Shown here: positions 1 through 7,527 of the stretch, one piece after another
Position numbering within the stretch: the stretch's first letter is position 1
Layout of the letters: each line of letters begins with the position of its first letter
Assembly: GCA_036653715.1 (NCBI GenBank)
Contig: JAVVTL010000028.1
Location: forward strand, 1-21,055
Reading direction: 5' to 3'
DNA length: 21,055 nucleotides
Origin: Scatomorpha sp036653715
GTDB lineage: Bacteria; Bacillota; Clostridia; Oscillospirales; Oscillospiraceae
Notes under the pieces: model-generated
Told to the model about the DNA's origin: nothing
Databases searched by the model: none
The model's input: only the letters and a program-made list of their open reading frames with translations
Made by a program: the position numbers and the translations under genes

Positions 1-13
1 TTTTGGACAGACT

Positions 14-48
14 AAAAATCCCCCGCTCAAAAGAGCGGGGGATTTGCT
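14..48 (-). terminator. Intrinsic terminator after rpsU
   Basis: A perfect 13-bp stem (16-28 pairing with 33-45) with an AAAA/TTTT loop lies four bases past the rpsU stop codon. Read on the minus strand, the GC-rich stem runs into a T tract formed by the A-run at 14-18. This is a textbook Rho-independent terminator for the rpsU transcript. Confidence 0.92.
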
Positions 49-49
49 T

Positions 50-235
50 TTAATAGAAACGTTTGTTTTTGTTCTTGCGGGCTGCCTCGGACTTTTTGCG
101 GCGCTTAACGCTGGGGCTTTGGTAGTATTCTTTTTTACGCAAATCAGCCATCACGCCAGCCTTGGCGCAGCTACGCTTAAAACGCTTAAGGGCGTTGTCC
201 AGCGACTCATTATCTTTTACATAGACTTCCGACAT
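50..235 (-). CDS. rpsU: 30S ribosomal protein S21
   Basis: Small basic protein of the 30S subunit, located near the 16S rRNA 3' end and involved in initiation. The 61-residue product begins MSEVYVKDNESLDNALKRF and continues with the typical RSCAKAGVMADLRKKEYY and a Lys/Arg-rich C-terminus (SVKRRKKSEAARKNKNKRFY), as S21 does. I start at the ATG at 233-235 because a strong GAGGGAGGG Shine-Dalgarno sequence lies just upstream (241-250). A TTG six codons earlier would add MEGGNK, which merely translates that ribosome binding site. The gene follows leuS on the same strand but has its own promoter (305-333) and terminator (14-48), so it is probably mainly a single-gene transcript. Confidence 0.96.
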   Translation of the reverse strand: MSEVYVKDNESLDNALKRFKRSCAKAGVMADLRKKEYYQSPSVKRRKKSEAARKNKNKRFY

Positions 236-304
236 TTTATTCCCTCCCTCCAAATACGCCTTACGGCGCTGTAGGGGCCTTTTTAAACCCGTTGACAGTT
301 TATT

Positions 305-333
305 ATTATAAAGTGATAGCCCTCGGATGTCAA
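305..333 (-). promoter_or_regulatory. Sigma-A promoter of rpsU
   Basis: On the minus strand TTGACA (328-333) and TATAAT (305-310) are both perfect consensus hexamers separated by exactly 17 nt. The expected start is near 298, giving a leader of about 60 nt before the rpsU ATG. The -35 box begins 8 nt beyond the leuS stop. No terminator separates leuS from this promoter, so read-through from the operon is also possible. Confidence 0.85.
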
Positions 334-340
334 GAGAAAG

Positions 341-2767
341 TCACTTCACGGGCTTGACAATTATGTTTATCAGCTTATTCTTGACAACTATTGTCTTGAC
401 GACCTCACAGCCCTCGGTGAATTTTTGCACGCGCTCGTCCGCCATGGCGGCGCGGATGGCTACATCGTCCTCGCAGTCGGCAGGGACGGTTACGGCGGAA
501 CGGAGCTTCCCGTTCACCTGAACGGCTATTTCCTTCTCGTCGTCGCGGGTCTTGGCTTCGTCGTAGAGCGGCCAGGCGCTTATGCAGCACATGCCCTCAA
601 AGCCCTGACGCTCCCACAGCTCATCGGCTATGTGCGGCGCGAAGGGTGACAGGCAGAGCAGCAGCGCGCGAATATCCCCGCGGGAGGGCGCATGCTCATA
701 GAAGGCGTTGACGAGCGTCATCATGCGCGCGATGGCGGTATTGAACTTCATGGACTCAATGTCCTCCGTGACCTTTTTGATGGTCAGGTGGACTTCCTTC
801 TCGTTTGCCTTGGAATATTCCCCGCTGCCCGGGATGCGCTCCTCGGCAAGGCTCCAGACTCTGTCAAGGAAGCGCTTGCAGCCCTTGACCGCGCTGTCCG
901 ACCACGGTGCGGATTTCTCGAAGTCGCCGATGAACATGATGTACAGCCGCAGTGTATCCGCGCCGTAGAGGTTCACGATATCGTTCGGGTTAATGACGTT
1001 GCCGCGGGACTTGGACATTTTTTCGCCGCCCGCGCCGAGTATCATGCCGTGGCTCGTGCGCTTGGCATAGGGCTCCTTGGTGGGCACGACGCCAATGTCG
1101 TAGAGGAATTTGTGCCAAAAGCGGGAATAGAGCAGGTGAAGCGTCGTGTGCTCCATGCCGCCGTTGTACCAATCGACGGGGGACCAATATTCCATGGCCT
1201 CCTTGGAGGCGAGAGCGGTATTGTTTTTTGCGTCCATATAACGCAGGAAGTACCAGGAGGAGCCTGCCCAGTTGGGCATGGTGTCCGTCTCGTGCTCGGC
1301 CGGCCCGCCGCACTTGGGGCAGGTGCAGACGACCCAGTCGCGCATGTGCGCGAGCGGAGATTCGCCGTTATCGGTCGGCTCATAGCTCTTGACGTCCGGC
1401 AGGAGGAGGGGAAGGTCCTTTTCCTCCATCGGCACCCAGCCGCACTTCGGGCAGTTTATGATGGGAATCGGCTCGCCCCAATAGCGCTGGCGGGAGAAGA
1501 CCCAGTCGCGCAGCTTGTAGTTGACCTTTTGGCGGCCGAGGCCCTTTTCGGTGAGCCAATCGGTGATGCGCACTATGGCGTCCTTAACGTGCAGACCGTT
1601 AAGGAAGCCGGAGTTCACCATGACGGCGCTGTCGTCCTTGAGGGCGAAGGCCTCCTTGGTGATATCTCCGCCCTCGACGACCTCGATTATGGGCAGAGAA
1701 AACTTGACGGCAAATTCCCAGTCGCGCTGGTCGTGGCCGGGGACGGCCATGATGGCACCCGTGCCGTAGGTGGCAAGGACATAGTCCGAGAGGAATATGG
1801 GCATCTCGCCGCCGGTGACGGGGTTCAGGGCGCAAACGCCCTTCAGCTCGACGCCGGTCTTGTCCTTTTGAAGCTCGGTGCGTTCAAAGTCGGACTTCTT
1901 TGCGGCCTCTGCCTGATAGTCGGACACCTCGGCCATATTTGTGATGGAGGGCGCCCATTTTTCGATGAGCGCGTGCTCCGGCGACATGACCATGTAGGTG
2001 GCGCCGAAAAGCGTGTCCGGGCGGGTGGTGAAGACCGTCAGCGTGTCGCCGGCTGTGGTGGAAAAATCCACCTCCGCGCCGGTGCTGCGGCCTATCCAGT
2101 TGCGCTGCTGTATCTTGACGCGCTCGATATAGTCCACGTCGTCCAAGTCGTCCAGCAGGCGCTGGGCGTATTTGGTGATGCCGAGCATCCACTGGCTCTT
2201 TTCTTTTTTGACGACCTCGCCGCCGCAGCGCTCGCAGACGCCGTTCACGACCTCCTCGTTTGCGAGGACAATCTTGCAGGAGGTGCACCAGTTCACGGGC
2301 ATGGAGGATTTGTATGCGAGGCCGTGCTTGTACATTTGGAGGAATATCCACTGCGTCCATTTGTAGTATTCGGGGTCGGTGGTATCGACTACTCTGTCCC
2401 AATCGAAGCTGTAGCCGAGCATTTTGAGCTGCTGGGTAAAGCGGGCGATATTGCGGACAGTCACCTCGCGTGGGTGCATGTGGTTTTTGATGGCATAGTT
2501 CTCTGTCGGCAGACCGAAGGCGTCAAAGCCGATTGGAAACAGGACGTTGCAGCCCTCCATGCGTCTTTTGCGCGCGACTATGTCCATGGCTGTGTACGGG
2601 CGGGGGTGGCCGACGTGAAGTCCGTCGCCGGAGGGATACGGGAACTCCACCAGCGGGTAGAACTTCGGTCTTGTCGTGTCGCCGGTGTCGGCGGCGTAGA
2701 CGCGGCCGTCCTGCCAGCGCTCCTGCCATTTTGTTTCTATGTCGATAAAATTGTAATCGCTTTTCAT
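341..2767 (-). CDS. leuS: Leucine--tRNA ligase
   Basis: Class I aminoacyl-tRNA synthetase that charges tRNA-Leu with leucine using ATP, in the cytoplasm. At 808 residues it has normal bacterial LeuS length. Visible landmarks: the HIGH-type motif HVGH at 51-54 within FPYPSGDGLHVGHPRPY; a zinc-binding knuckle CTSC...CERC at 161-181; the CP1 editing domain with TTRPDTLFGATY (247-258) and GTGAIMAVPGHDQRDWEFA; a second CPKC/CPKCGG pair; the KMSKS loop intact at 583-587; then the anticodon-binding domain and a C-terminal domain ending NIIVKPVK. The ATG has AGAGG at 8-nt spacing. It is the last gene of the long minus-strand cluster, 43 nt after rsfS. No T-box leader fits in that gap, so control must come from the operon. 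Confidence 0.98.
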   Translation of the reverse strand: MKSDYNFIDIETKWQERWQDGRVYAADTGDTTRPKFYPLVEFPYPSGDGLHVGHPRPYTAMDIVARKRRMEGCNVLFPIGFDAFGLPTENYAIKNHMHPREVTVRNIARFTQQLKMLGYSFDWDRVVDTTDPEYYKWTQWIFLQMYKHGLAYKSSMPVNWCTSCKIVLANEEVVNGVCERCGGEVVKKEKSQWMLGITKYAQRLLDDLDDVDYIERVKIQQRNWIGRSTGAEVDFSTTAGDTLTVFTTRPDTLFGATYMVMSPEHALIEKWAPSITNMAEVSDYQAEAAKKSDFERTELQKDKTGVELKGVCALNPVTGGEMPIFLSDYVLATYGTGAIMAVPGHDQRDWEFAVKFSLPIIEVVEGGDITKEAFALKDDSAVMVNSGFLNGLHVKDAIVRITDWLTEKGLGRQKVNYKLRDWVFSRQRYWGEPIPIINCPKCGWVPMEEKDLPLLLPDVKSYEPTDNGESPLAHMRDWVVCTCPKCGGPAEHETDTMPNWAGSSWYFLRYMDAKNNTALASKEAMEYWSPVDWYNGGMEHTTLHLLYSRFWHKFLYDIGVVPTKEPYAKRTSHGMILGAGGEKMSKSRGNVINPNDIVNLYGADTLRLYIMFIGDFEKSAPWSDSAVKGCKRFLDRVWSLAEERIPGSGEYSKANEKEVHLTIKKVTEDIESMKFNTAIARMMTLVNAFYEHAPSRGDIRALLLCLSPFAPHIADELWERQGFEGMCCISAWPLYDEAKTRDDEKEIAVQVNGKLRSAVTVPADCEDDVAIRAAMADERVQKFTEGCEVVKTIVVKNKLINIIVKPVK

Positions 2768-2804
2768 TGTTGTTGCCTCTCCCCTGTTGTTATTTTATCC
2801 GTGC

Positions 2805-2822
2805 GCCCCCTTAGCAGGGGGC
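2805..2822 (-). other. Small GC hairpin at the rsfS stop
   Basis: A 6-bp all-GC stem (2805-2810 with 2817-2822) has the rsfS stop codon in its 6-nt loop. No T tract follows on the minus strand, so it is unlikely to terminate transcription. It could influence processing or stability between rsfS and leuS, but this is only a structural observation. Confidence 0.3.
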
Positions 2823-3179
2823 CAGAAGGGATGAGAGGTCAATCTCCTCGGCGTCGTTCCAAAGGCGTTCAAGGTTGTAGAAATCGCGCGTCTCCTTGAG
2901 GAAAACATGGACTATGGCACAGCCGAAGTCCAAGAGCACCCAGCCGCCGGCTCGATAGCCCTCGCGTCTGAGAGGCGGCTCTCCCGCCTCGGTCAGGACT
3001 TTTTCGACCTCGTCGGTGAGTGATTTTATCTGTGTGGTGGAATTCGCGGTGCAGATGACGAAATAGTCCGCCATGACGGTCAGTGCCGTCGTCTTGAGGA
3101 GCTTGACATTTTCTGCTTTTTTGGAGTCAAGCGCTTTTACGATTGTCTCCGCAATCAATGCGGGTGTCATATTTTCCAT
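2811..3179 (-). CDS. rsfS: Ribosomal silencing factor RsfS (Iojap/YbeB family)
   Basis: Binds ribosomal protein L14 on the 50S subunit and prevents subunit joining when nutrients are low. The 122-residue protein has the family core: KAENVKLLKTTALTVMADYFVICTANSTTQ followed by basic REGYRAGGWVLLDFG and VHVFLKETRDFYNLERLW. Length is at the upper end for the family, with a short extra C-terminal tail (NDAEEIDLSSLLAPC). The start is the ATG at 3177-3179 with AAAGG about 8 nt upstream; a second ATG three codons in is possible. It lies 14 nt after the LCP gene and before leuS. The order nadD-yqeK-LCP-rsfS is common in Firmicutes, which supports the call. Confidence 0.95.
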   Translation of the reverse strand: MENMTPALIAETIVKALDSKKAENVKLLKTTALTVMADYFVICTANSTTQIKSLTDEVEKVLTEAGEPPLRREGYRAGGWVLLDFGCAIVHVFLKETRDFYNLERLWNDAEEIDLSSLLAPC

Positions 3180-3193
3180 TATATCGCCTTTCT

Positions 3194-4543
3194 TTATGGA
3201 GTGTAGCCGTTAAAGGATTCGATGCCGCCCTTGATATAGCCCTGAGTGCCGCAGACAGTGTTGCCGGACATATAGAGCATGTCGATGTTGGCGGTGGTTA
3301 TATCCGTCGAAAACGGATTGAGGTCTGTGTTTATCATCGCCAGCCAATCGTTGATATACGGGAAGCAATAGCCTCTGCCGTAGAGCTGACCGTAGTAGTT
3401 GGCGGGCAGGGTCTTGAAGCTGATGTCGTCCGCCCCGAGCTTCAGGAATTCCTGGGCGTAGAAGCTGAGGTTTTTTGCGGTGACGTTGGTGGTGACGTTT
3501 TCCTCATAGATGTTTATGAGCTTGCCAAGGTTGGGGATGTTGCCCACCGAGAGCATCTGCTTGGCAATCGCCATGAGCAGGTCGTGCTGAACCTGAATGC
3601 GGTCGATATCGCCGCCTTTATAGGTGTTTGTGCCGTCCGCCGAGTAGCGGAAGCGCATGACCTTTACGGCGTTGGCGCCGTCAAGGAGCTGATAGCCCTT
3701 GGGGATGTGGATGTAGCAGGGCGGGTCCTGATCCCATGCGTCCCAGTCCATGTCCACGGGTACGTCAAACCAAACGCCGCCTATGGCATCCACAAGCTTG
3801 GCGCAGGTCTCGACGTCCACAAGGGCGTAGCTGTCGACCTTGAAGCCGAGCATGTCCTCGGTGACGTCCAACAGCGCCGCCATGCCGTCCTTGCCGTTGT
3901 TGACGCAGGCGGGATAGACGTAGTTGATGTTTTTGAAGTCGTAGCCGGTGTTCACAAGAGTGTCCCGCGGGAGGCTGACGAAATTGAGCTTGCCTGCCAC
4001 GGTGTCCAGCATTCCGACGAGGATGGTGTCCGTGTTTCCCGCGACGACGTCCGTGCCGACGATGGCGAAGGTATAGGTGCCGGGACGCCTGTCGGAGGTG
4101 ACTGCCTGAGCGGGCGCTTCGGAGTCGAGCGGCGGCTCGGTTGCGGGCGGGGCGCTCGTTCCCGGCTCAAGGCTTGTCTGCGGGGTATGGGTGGTGGGGT
4201 TATTGACGTTCACCTCGGGCGGCGCCGTCCAAAGCTGGAGCCAAACATAGGCTCCCACCAAGATGACGGCTATGACGCCGACGGCTATGAGCACGCGGCG
4301 CAGCCATTTTCGGTTGGCGCGTTTTTCCTCGCGGGCGGTAAAGGCCTCGGGGGTGTCCGAGGGGCGGGACGAGTATTTCGTGCCGCCGTCGCTGCGGACG
4401 GTATCGTTTTTCCGGCTGCCCTCGGGCGTCGGGTTTTTTGCTTTGCCGGCAGGGGCGGGATTTTTGCTGCTGTTCGCGGCGGGGGTTTTGTTCTTTCCGC
4501 CTGAGGCGTGCTTTCCGCTCTTTTTGCCTCCAAATAGCTCCAT
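3194..4543 (-). CDS. LytR-CpsA-Psr (LCP) family cell-wall ligase
   Basis: LCP enzymes transfer lipid-linked anionic glycopolymers (teichoic acid or capsule type) onto peptidoglycan on the outer face of the membrane. The 449-residue protein has a long cytoplasmic N-terminus (1-80) rich in Lys, Ala, Pro and Gly, one transmembrane helix at about 83-103, a Pro/Thr-rich extracellular linker (107-150) and the LCP catalytic domain. Characteristic residues are visible: NTDTILVGMLD (170-180), FVSLPRDT (188-195), RFRYSADG (297-304) and DIDRIQVQ (312-319), which supply the conserved Asp and Arg residues that hold the polyprenyl pyrophosphate. Its ATG directly abuts the TGA of nadD-yqeK, with AGGAAGG upstream inside that gene. 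The substrate polymer cannot be deduced here. Confidence 0.92.
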   Translation of the reverse strand: MELFGGKKSGKHASGGKNKTPAANSSKNPAPAGKAKNPTPEGSRKNDTVRSDGGTKYSSRPSDTPEAFTAREEKRANRKWLRRVLIAVGVIAVILVGAYVWLQLWTAPPEVNVNNPTTHTPQTSLEPGTSAPPATEPPLDSEAPAQAVTSDRRPGTYTFAIVGTDVVAGNTDTILVGMLDTVAGKLNFVSLPRDTLVNTGYDFKNINYVYPACVNNGKDGMAALLDVTEDMLGFKVDSYALVDVETCAKLVDAIGGVWFDVPVDMDWDAWDQDPPCYIHIPKGYQLLDGANAVKVMRFRYSADGTNTYKGGDIDRIQVQHDLLMAIAKQMLSVGNIPNLGKLINIYEENVTTNVTAKNLSFYAQEFLKLGADDISFKTLPANYYGQLYGRGYCFPYINDWLAMINTDLNPFSTDITTANIDMLYMSGNTVCGTQGYIKGGIESFNGYTP

Positions 4544-5707
4544 TCAGATTTCCTTCCTGTAATACTCCAGCGCGGAGACGGTGATGCCGTGCGGCTCTGC
4601 TCCGTAGCCGCGCAGCTCCTCCAACGACATCGAAAGCCCGAGGGCCATCGCGGAGTTTATATTCTCGTAGGCGAGCCGACGCAGTTCATCAACACCTTGA
4701 AAGTCGCGTGTCGGCTCGATGTAATCAGCCAAATAGACTATCCGCTCAAGCAGTGTCATGGCGGGTTTGCCGGTCGTATGCCAGCGGATTGCCTCGTATA
4801 TGTCGTCCGGCACGCCGTATAGCTCACGCGCGAGCGCGGCGCCGGTTCTCGCATGCAGGAGCTTCTTGCTTTCCCGCTCGAGAGTGTCGATAATAATACC
4901 ATATTTTTCGCACAATAGCAACTGTTCTTCTTGCTCGAGCGCCTTGGTTATGTCGTGAAGAATCGCGGCCTCCGCCGCGGAATCGGCAGGCGCGCCCCAG
5001 CGCTCCGCAAGCCGCACGGCCTCTTGCTCGCAGCCGCGCACATGCGGCACGCGCTTGGGCTTGAGATATGTCTCCGACTGCTCGCGCAGCCACGAAAACT
5101 GCGGCCTCGCGCCGTAGTCCCTGACGGCTATTATTCGCGCATAGACCGCGCTGTCGAGGGCGTCCGCCCCGCCTCTCTCGCGCAAAAGCGAGCGCAGCTC
5201 CGAGGAGGACATTGGCAGCGGCTCGGCGTTGAGCAGGCGCACACGCGCGCCGTATTCGCGGCGAAGCCGCTCGGCGTATTGCAGAAGCTCCGCCCTGTCC
5301 CCCCGCTCGCGCGAGAGTGCGACGACGGAGACGTCGCCCAAAAGGCTTTTGAATTCATGCCACTGCTCGAAATACAGCAGCATGTCCGCCCCGACGACAA
5401 GGCAAAGCTCCGCGCCGGGATACAGGCGCTTCAGCTCCTCCACGGTGTCCGAGGTGTAGCTCTCCCCGCCGCGTTTAAGCTCAAGCTCGGATACCTCCGC
5501 CTGCGGGAAGTCCCTAAAGGCGAGCCTCGTGAGAAGCAGGCGCTCCTCCGGCGGCGGGCTGTCCTGCGGGAGGGTCTTGTGCGGCGGGTCGGCGGCGGGC
5601 AGCACTATGAGCCTGTCCGGCTTTATCGCCTCATACGCCAGCCGCGCCGCGCGGACGTGGGCGGGATGCGGCGGGTTGAAGCTGCCGCCGTAAAGCATGA
5701 CGGTCAT
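4544..5707 (-). CDS. nadD-yqeK: Fused NadD (nicotinate-mononucleotide adenylyltransferase) - YqeK (HD-domain Ap4A hydrolase)
   Basis: One 387-residue reading frame carries two enzymes. Residues 1 to about 195 are NadD, which adenylates nicotinate mononucleotide in NAD synthesis: the nucleotidyltransferase motif GGSFNPPHPAH at 7-17 and the SSxxxR-type signature MSSSELRSLLRE at 166-177. Residues about 215-387 are YqeK, a symmetrical diadenosine-tetraphosphatase of the HD family: H222 in KRVPHVRG, the HD pair at 251-252 (ILHDITKAL), H286, H310 in IRWHTTGKP and D328 in YLADYIEPTRDF. In many Firmicutes these are adjacent separate genes. Here no stop or restart separates them and the linker is short. 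The ATG at 5705-5707 has weak spacing; an ATG three codons later is an alternative. yhbY lies 32 nt upstream and the LCP gene abuts downstream. Confidence 0.95.
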   Translation of the reverse strand: MTVMLYGGSFNPPHPAHVRAARLAYEAIKPDRLIVLPAADPPHKTLPQDSPPPEERLLLTRLAFRDFPQAEVSELELKRGGESYTSDTVEELKRLYPGAELCLVVGADMLLYFEQWHEFKSLLGDVSVVALSRERGDRAELLQYAERLRREYGARVRLLNAEPLPMSSSELRSLLRERGGADALDSAVYARIIAVRDYGARPQFSWLREQSETYLKPKRVPHVRGCEQEAVRLAERWGAPADSAAEAAILHDITKALEQEEQLLLCEKYGIIIDTLERESKKLLHARTGAALARELYGVPDDIYEAIRWHTTGKPAMTLLERIVYLADYIEPTRDFQGVDELRRLAYENINSAMALGLSMSLEELRGYGAEPHGITVSALEYYRKEI

Positions 5708-5739
5708 ATCTGTGTCCCATCCTTTCGCGGGCGCTTTGC

Positions 5740-6051
5740 CTATTTTGTCTTTACTGCCTTTGGTAATTCTATTTTAGGCTCTTTTTCATTCCTTTTATAC
5801 AGGACAAAGCGGCTTCCTATTACCTGCACCTGCTCCGCCTTGCAGGACTCGGAGAGTGAATCGCAGGCCTCCCTCGCGGAGAGCATGGAGCTTTCAAGGA
5901 CTCTGCCCTTCACAAGCTCCCTCGCCCGCAGGGCGTCCGCCAGCGACTTCACGGTGTTTTCCGTGATGCCGTCCTTGCCAATCTGCAATATTGTGTCCTC
6001 GCGGTTGGCAAGCGAGCGGAGATATGCCCGCTGTTTAGTTGTTATCGCCAT
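5740..6051 (-). CDS. yhbY: YhbY-family (CRM domain) RNA-binding protein
   Basis: Small protein that binds pre-50S ribosomal particles, and is thought to act in ribosome assembly. The 103 residues show the CRM domain pattern: TTKQRAYLRSLANREDTILQ, the GxxG-type loop IGKDGIT (24-30), a central LVKGRVLESSM strand and the terminal VQVIGSRFVLYKRNEK. Family members are usually about 96-105 residues, so this is full length. The ATG at 6049-6051 lies 17 nt inside the end of rdgB and is preceded by a good GAGG with 8-nt spacing, which indicates coupled translation. Neighbours rdgB and nadD are the customary ones for this gene in Clostridia. Confidence 0.93.
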   Translation of the reverse strand: MAITTKQRAYLRSLANREDTILQIGKDGITENTVKSLADALRARELVKGRVLESSMLSAREACDSLSESCKAEQVQVIGSRFVLYKRNEKEPKIELPKAVKTK

Positions 6052-6634
6052 AGTATTTCCTCAATTCTTCCGCAAATATCCGAAGCGCACTGCCTCGGTG
6101 TGATATTTTATTCTTTTCCTCCGCGCTGATTTCCGCCATTGTGCGGTCGAAGCCAAGAGGCATGAATATGCTGTCGTAGCCAAAGCCGTTCTCCCCGCGC
6201 ATTTCCCGGGTTATGAGGCCCTCGCACTCGCCGCGCGCGCGCAAAATGTCTCCATTTGGGAATGCGCAGCATATTGCTGAGACGAAACGGGCGGAGCGAT
6301 GTTCCTCCCCCTCGAGCTTTTGGAGCAGATAAAGCCTGCGGTCATGGTCTGTGTCCTCGTGTCTGCCCGTGTATCTCGCACTGCGGACGCCCGGCTCGCC
6401 GCCCAGCGCGTCCACCTCAAGGCCGGAATCGTCCGAGACGGCGGCAAGGCCCGAGGCGCGCATGGCGGCCTCCGCCTTGAGAAAGGCGTTTTCCTCGAAG
6501 GTATCGCCCGTCTCGTCCACTTCAAAATCGCAGCCCGCCTCGCGCTGGGAAATTATCTCAATGCCGTCGGCGGCGAGTATTTCGCCGAATTCGCGCAGCT
6601 TATGCGCGTTGTTTGAAGCCAATATCAGTGTCAT
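6035..6634 (-). CDS. rdgB: XTP/dITP diphosphatase (non-canonical purine NTP pyrophosphatase, Ham1/RdgB family)
   Basis: Hydrolyses ITP, dITP and XTP to monophosphates, keeping deaminated purines out of DNA and RNA. The 199-residue protein has normal family length. Motifs: substrate loop SNNAHKLREF (7-16), catalytic SDDSGLEVDALGGEPGVRSARY (67-88) with the metal-binding Asp pair at 68-69, GENGFGYDSIF (147-157) and KNKISHRG (174-181), which recognises the base. The start is the ATG at 6632-6634, overlapping the ftsY stop as ATGA, with GGAGG 10 nt upstream. It also overlaps yhbY downstream by 17 nt, so ftsY, rdgB and yhbY look translationally linked. Confidence 0.97.
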   Translation of the reverse strand: MTLILASNNAHKLREFGEILAADGIEIISQREAGCDFEVDETGDTFEENAFLKAEAAMRASGLAAVSDDSGLEVDALGGEPGVRSARYTGRHEDTDHDRRLYLLQKLEGEEHRSARFVSAICCAFPNGDILRARGECEGLITREMRGENGFGYDSIFMPLGFDRTMAEISAEEKNKISHRGSALRIFAEELRKYYGDNN

Positions 6635-7527
6635 GACAGAAGCGCCTCCGCAAAGGACTTCGGCTCAAAGGGCATAAGGTCCTCGACGCTCTCGCCCACG
6701 CCGATATATTTGACGGGCAGGCCGATTGTCGCCGCGATGGCAAAGACGATGCCGCCCCGCGCCGTGCCGTCAAGCTTTGTGACGACGACGCCGCTGAGCC
6801 CCGAGGTCTCTGCAAACAGGCGAGCCTGAGTAAGCCCGTTCTGCCCCGTGGTGGCGTCCACCACCAAGAGGGTCTCGACGTCCGCCTCCGGCAGCTCGCG
6901 GGTGATTATGCGCCGCACCTTTGCCAGCTCGTTCATGAGGTTCTGCTTGTTGTGGAGCCTGCCTGCGGTGTCGATTATGACAATGTCCACGTCCCTCGCC
7001 TTTGCCGCCGCAAGCGCGTCAAACACCACTGCCGCGGGGTCGGAGCCTTCGCCGTGCTTGACTATGCCGGCACCCGAGCGCTCCGACCATATGGTGAGCT
7101 GCTCGGCGGCGGCGGCGCGGAAGGTGTCCCCCGCCGCAAGAAGGATTTTTTTGCCCTCCCCCGTGAAGCGGGCGGCGAGCTTTCCCGCCGTCGTCGTCTT
7201 GCCGACGCCGTTTACGCCGACCATGAGGATGACGGCGGGCTTTGTCGTGAGCTTCAGCCCGAACTCGCCCACGGAGAGCATGTCCGCGAGGATATCTGTA
7301 AGCGCCCCGCGAATCTCGTCCCGCCCGCGCAGGCTGTCGTCGCGAACCTTGTCCCGAAGACGCGAGACGGCCTTCATGGCGGTGTCCGCGCCCGCGTCCG
7401 CCATTATAAGCGACTCCTCAAGCTCGTCGTAAAAGCCCTCGTTGCCGCCGGTGAACTCGTCAAATACTCCGCCCATGGAGCGGCGGGTCTTTTCAAGACC
7501 CTGTTTTATTTTATCGAAGAATCCCAT
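6631..7527 (-). CDS. ftsY: Signal recognition particle receptor FtsY
   Basis: SRP-type GTPase that docks SRP-bound ribosomes at the membrane translocon. The 298-residue protein consists of a short amphipathic lead (GFFDKIKQGL), the N domain helical bundle (about 20-90) and the G domain: P-loop GVNGVGKT (104-111), DTFRAAAAEQL (134-144), DTAGR (186-190), TKLDGTARGG (250-259) and the closing GVGESVEDLMPF. The acidic A domain of E. coli FtsY is absent, as is usual in Firmicutes. The ATG at 7525-7527 lies inside the 3' end of smc (22-nt overlap), with AAGG about 7 nt upstream. The smc-ftsY order is the standard Firmicutes one; ffh is not in this window. Confidence 0.97.
   Translation of the reverse strand: MGFFDKIKQGLEKTRRSMGGVFDEFTGGNEGFYDELEESLIMADAGADTAMKAVSRLRDKVRDDSLRGRDEIRGALTDILADMLSVGEFGLKLTTKPAVILMVGVNGVGKTTTAGKLAARFTGEGKKILLAAGDTFRAAAAEQLTIWSERSGAGIVKHGEGSDPAAVVFDALAAAKARDVDIVIIDTAGRLHNKQNLMNELAKVRRIITRELPEADVETLLVVDATTGQNGLTQARLFAETSGLSGVVVTKLDGTARGGIVFAIAATIGLPVKYIGVGESVEDLMPFEPKSFAEALLS

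Noticed and set aside
236..253. Longer rpsU starting at TTG 251-253
   Set aside because: The extra six codons translate the ribosome binding site of the ATG start and are not part of S21.
292..320. Plus-strand promoter from TTGACA at 292-297
   Set aside because: No acceptable -10 box at 16-18 nt and no plus-strand gene follows; the region is explained by the rpsU promoter on the other strand.
692..2899. A 735-codon open frame on the plus strand opposite leuS
   Set aside because: It is antisense to an unmistakable LeuS, has no recognisable domain, and long antisense frames are expected in GC-rich genes.
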